Assembly (NCBI RefSeq): GCF_029227915.1
Contig: NC_079882.1
Coordinates: 14,592,501-14,656,500 of the forward strand
Length of the DNA: 64,000 bases
Source of the DNA: Hydractinia symbiolongicarpus
Taxonomy: Eukaryota; Cnidaria; Hydrozoa; Anthoathecata; Hydractiniidae
Direction of reading: 5' to 3'
In this document: in pieces, positions 62,841-64,000 of the stretch
Layout of the letters: each line of letters opens with the position of its first letter
Numbering within the stretch: the first letter of the stretch is position 1
Program-made: the position numbers and the translations under genes
The notes under the pieces: model-generated
Told to the model about the DNA's origin: nothing
The model's input: only the letters and a program-made list of their open reading frames with translations
Database searches by the model: none

Positions 62841-62991
62841 AATAGAAACTCTCTCCCCCTACAACTCAAAGATATACTCAATGTAAAGTATTACATTTAT
62901 ATAAGGTCAATATACAGTGAATCGTCTTAGCAGAATTATGTGCCAATATAATACAACCTGGTTGTTGTAGGTGCAAGATAATTGTTTTTCA

Positions 62992-63060
62992 TGCCCTGTC
63001 CAGGATTCGAACCTGGATCTCTCGTTTGCAAGAGTGTCATAGCCATTAGACCAACAGGGC
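62992..63060 (-). tRNA. tRNA-like gene, anticodon uncertain
   Basis: Minus-strand sequence of 69 nt with a perfect acceptor stem (GCCCTGT/ACAGGGC), discriminator A, T arm CCAGG-TTCGAAT-CCTGG and a D-arm-like GTCTAATGGCTATGAC. The anticodon arm CTCTTGCAAACGAGAG gives either a 4-bp stem with an 8-nt loop or a 5-bp stem with a 6-nt loop, containing TGC/GCA. It is shorter than a normal tRNA, so it may be a pseudogene or a tRNA-derived repeat head. Confidence 0.6.
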
Positions 63061-63292
63061 GTAATAATGATGTAATTTTGTTAATTACATATACTGAAAT
63101 GTTTACGCTTATGTCTAATTAACTAAGCTTTTAAAAAAGATTGGTCATTATCCATCCATTATCCATTATCCAGGTTCACCTTTCGTTTTAAAGGATCGTG
63201 TATTTCAGGCTTAATCCCAAAACTTGAGGTGAAACTAAGTATGTTTATAGAAAATTTTTCCAATGTAAAGGAACGACTATTATCAGAACAAA

Positions 63293-63383
63293 CTAGTGGC
63301 CCCCAGTGGAAACAATCCACTAACTATAGGTTTTTGTGATTTTCTGGGCTAGCCACTTTAAATATTTATTATTATTATTATTA
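63293..63383 (+). mobile_element. severely 5'-truncated LINE copy (3' end only)
   Basis: CTAGTGGCCCCCAGTGGAAA ... GGGCTAGCCACTTTAAATAT then (TTA)n matches the 3' end of the LINE at 38635-38709 (complement) with no visible difference. A dead-on-arrival copy. Confidence 0.85.
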
Positions 63384-64000
63384 ACTACCTTATTCCATGA
63401 AATTAACGAGTCAAGAAACTAACCCGAATTAAATTAACAATAAAATTACGGCAACAGTCGAATCCACGGTAGTGAAGCGGTCTCCTCTATTACAATGCGG
63501 TTTGGAAATCAAAATAAAAGTTTTTGTTGTTTGGAAAGACAATGTTTAAAATTTTTAAATTTCGGAAGAAGAAGTGGTTTTATCACTTGGATCAGAGTAT
63601 GAAGATGATACAAAAGCTATTTAAAAAAGATCTCTGAAAAAAAAGAACACTGATAATAACAGAAAATTTGTATTTTTATGTTTTTTAGGATTTTATATAT
63701 TGTAAAAAAGTCACTAATTAACAGTATTTTAATTAACGAGTCATGAAATTAACAGTCCTTAAATTAACACTGCATTTAATTAACGGTCATTTATAACCTG
63801 TTTTTACCTTCTCTAAGCAACCGCCCCCCCCCCCCCCCCCCTGCAATATTTAATGGAAAAAGTTTCTGTTAAAGATTAAAAATTAAACACGGCACTATGA
63901 TTGAGTGTATTATCTCACTCACTGTGTAGTATATGTAGAGCTATAGCCAGAAAATCTATTTCTTTGTAGCTAGCTAGTTTTATACTAGCCATTATGATAT
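63384..64000. other. no gene recognised
   Basis: AT-rich. The motif AAATTAAC(G/A)(G/A)TC recurs at 63400-63440 and 63715-63790. A poly-C run lies at about 63823-63840. Confidence 0.5.

Noticed and set aside
62536-62881. Proline/leucine-rich minus-strand frames (about 85-91 codons)
   Set aside because: Produced by the GGCAAGGCA low-complexity stretch.

Overview
The window is AT-rich animal nuclear DNA. It has spliced genes, a GAF-domain phosphodiesterase with metazoan exon structure, CR1-like LINEs, a tRNA-derived SINE, and hAT, DIRS, Ty3 and Penelope-type remnants. The mix of repeats suggests a cnidarian, perhaps a hydrozoan, but I cannot fix the species from sequence alone.

Left part (1-25.9 kb): one host gene on the minus strand, an orthologue of the dual cAMP/cGMP phosphodiesterase PDE11. 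It starts at 25946 and runs off the window at position 1 inside GAF-B; the catalytic domain lies outside. I recovered seven coding segments by reading splice sites, all joined in phase 0. One is a candidate 15-nt microexon. The 16.6-kb first intron holds a 3.9-kb hAT transposon (11292-15213), a SINE (about 22002-22365), foldback elements and other dispersed repeats.

Middle part (26.9-34 kb): a broken gene remnant, then an internally deleted DIRS-type tyrosine-recombinase retrotransposon with split direct repeats (27.99-30.55 kb). After it come decayed genes that look like those of a large DNA virus: an amphipathic N-terminal protein, an HNH-type endonuclease and the C-terminal part of the largest RNA polymerase subunit (RPB1). 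Two strong DNA hairpins lie between them. A LINE (minus strand) with a long (TAA)n tail follows. That tail appears to be split by a 4.35-kb element that carries a RecQ-like helicase fragment and perfect 15-bp terminal inverted repeats.

Right part (38.4-64 kb): two CR1-like LINEs back to back, the second interrupted by a Penelope-type GIY-YIG fragment. Next is a 2.05-kb remnant with inverted repeats of about 178 bp; it fuses the start of a family B DNA polymerase gene to an oppositely oriented repeat-protein gene. A defective Ty3-type LTR element (51381-55938) sits inside a DDE-integrase-like gene with a 5-bp target duplication. A THAP-domain pseudogene follows. Then a second virus-like cassette (58.0-59.2 kb) holds two intact short 'FKTQEMC' repeat proteins around a TFIIS-type zinc ribbon. 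Six tandem units rich in TGACGTCA palindromes (59.2-62.6 kb) and a tRNA-like gene close the window.

The most notable signal is the virus-like gene set spread over three loci (27.9-33.85, 47.1-49.2 and 58.0-59.2 kb). The loci share subterminal sequence, and four ORFs are preceded at a fixed distance (58-74 nt) by the same upstream motif, AAGGGAAATTCCCCAATTAT followed by TTGACC. I infer remnants of one family of integrated DNA virus, or virus-like transposon, carrying its own transcription genes and promoters.
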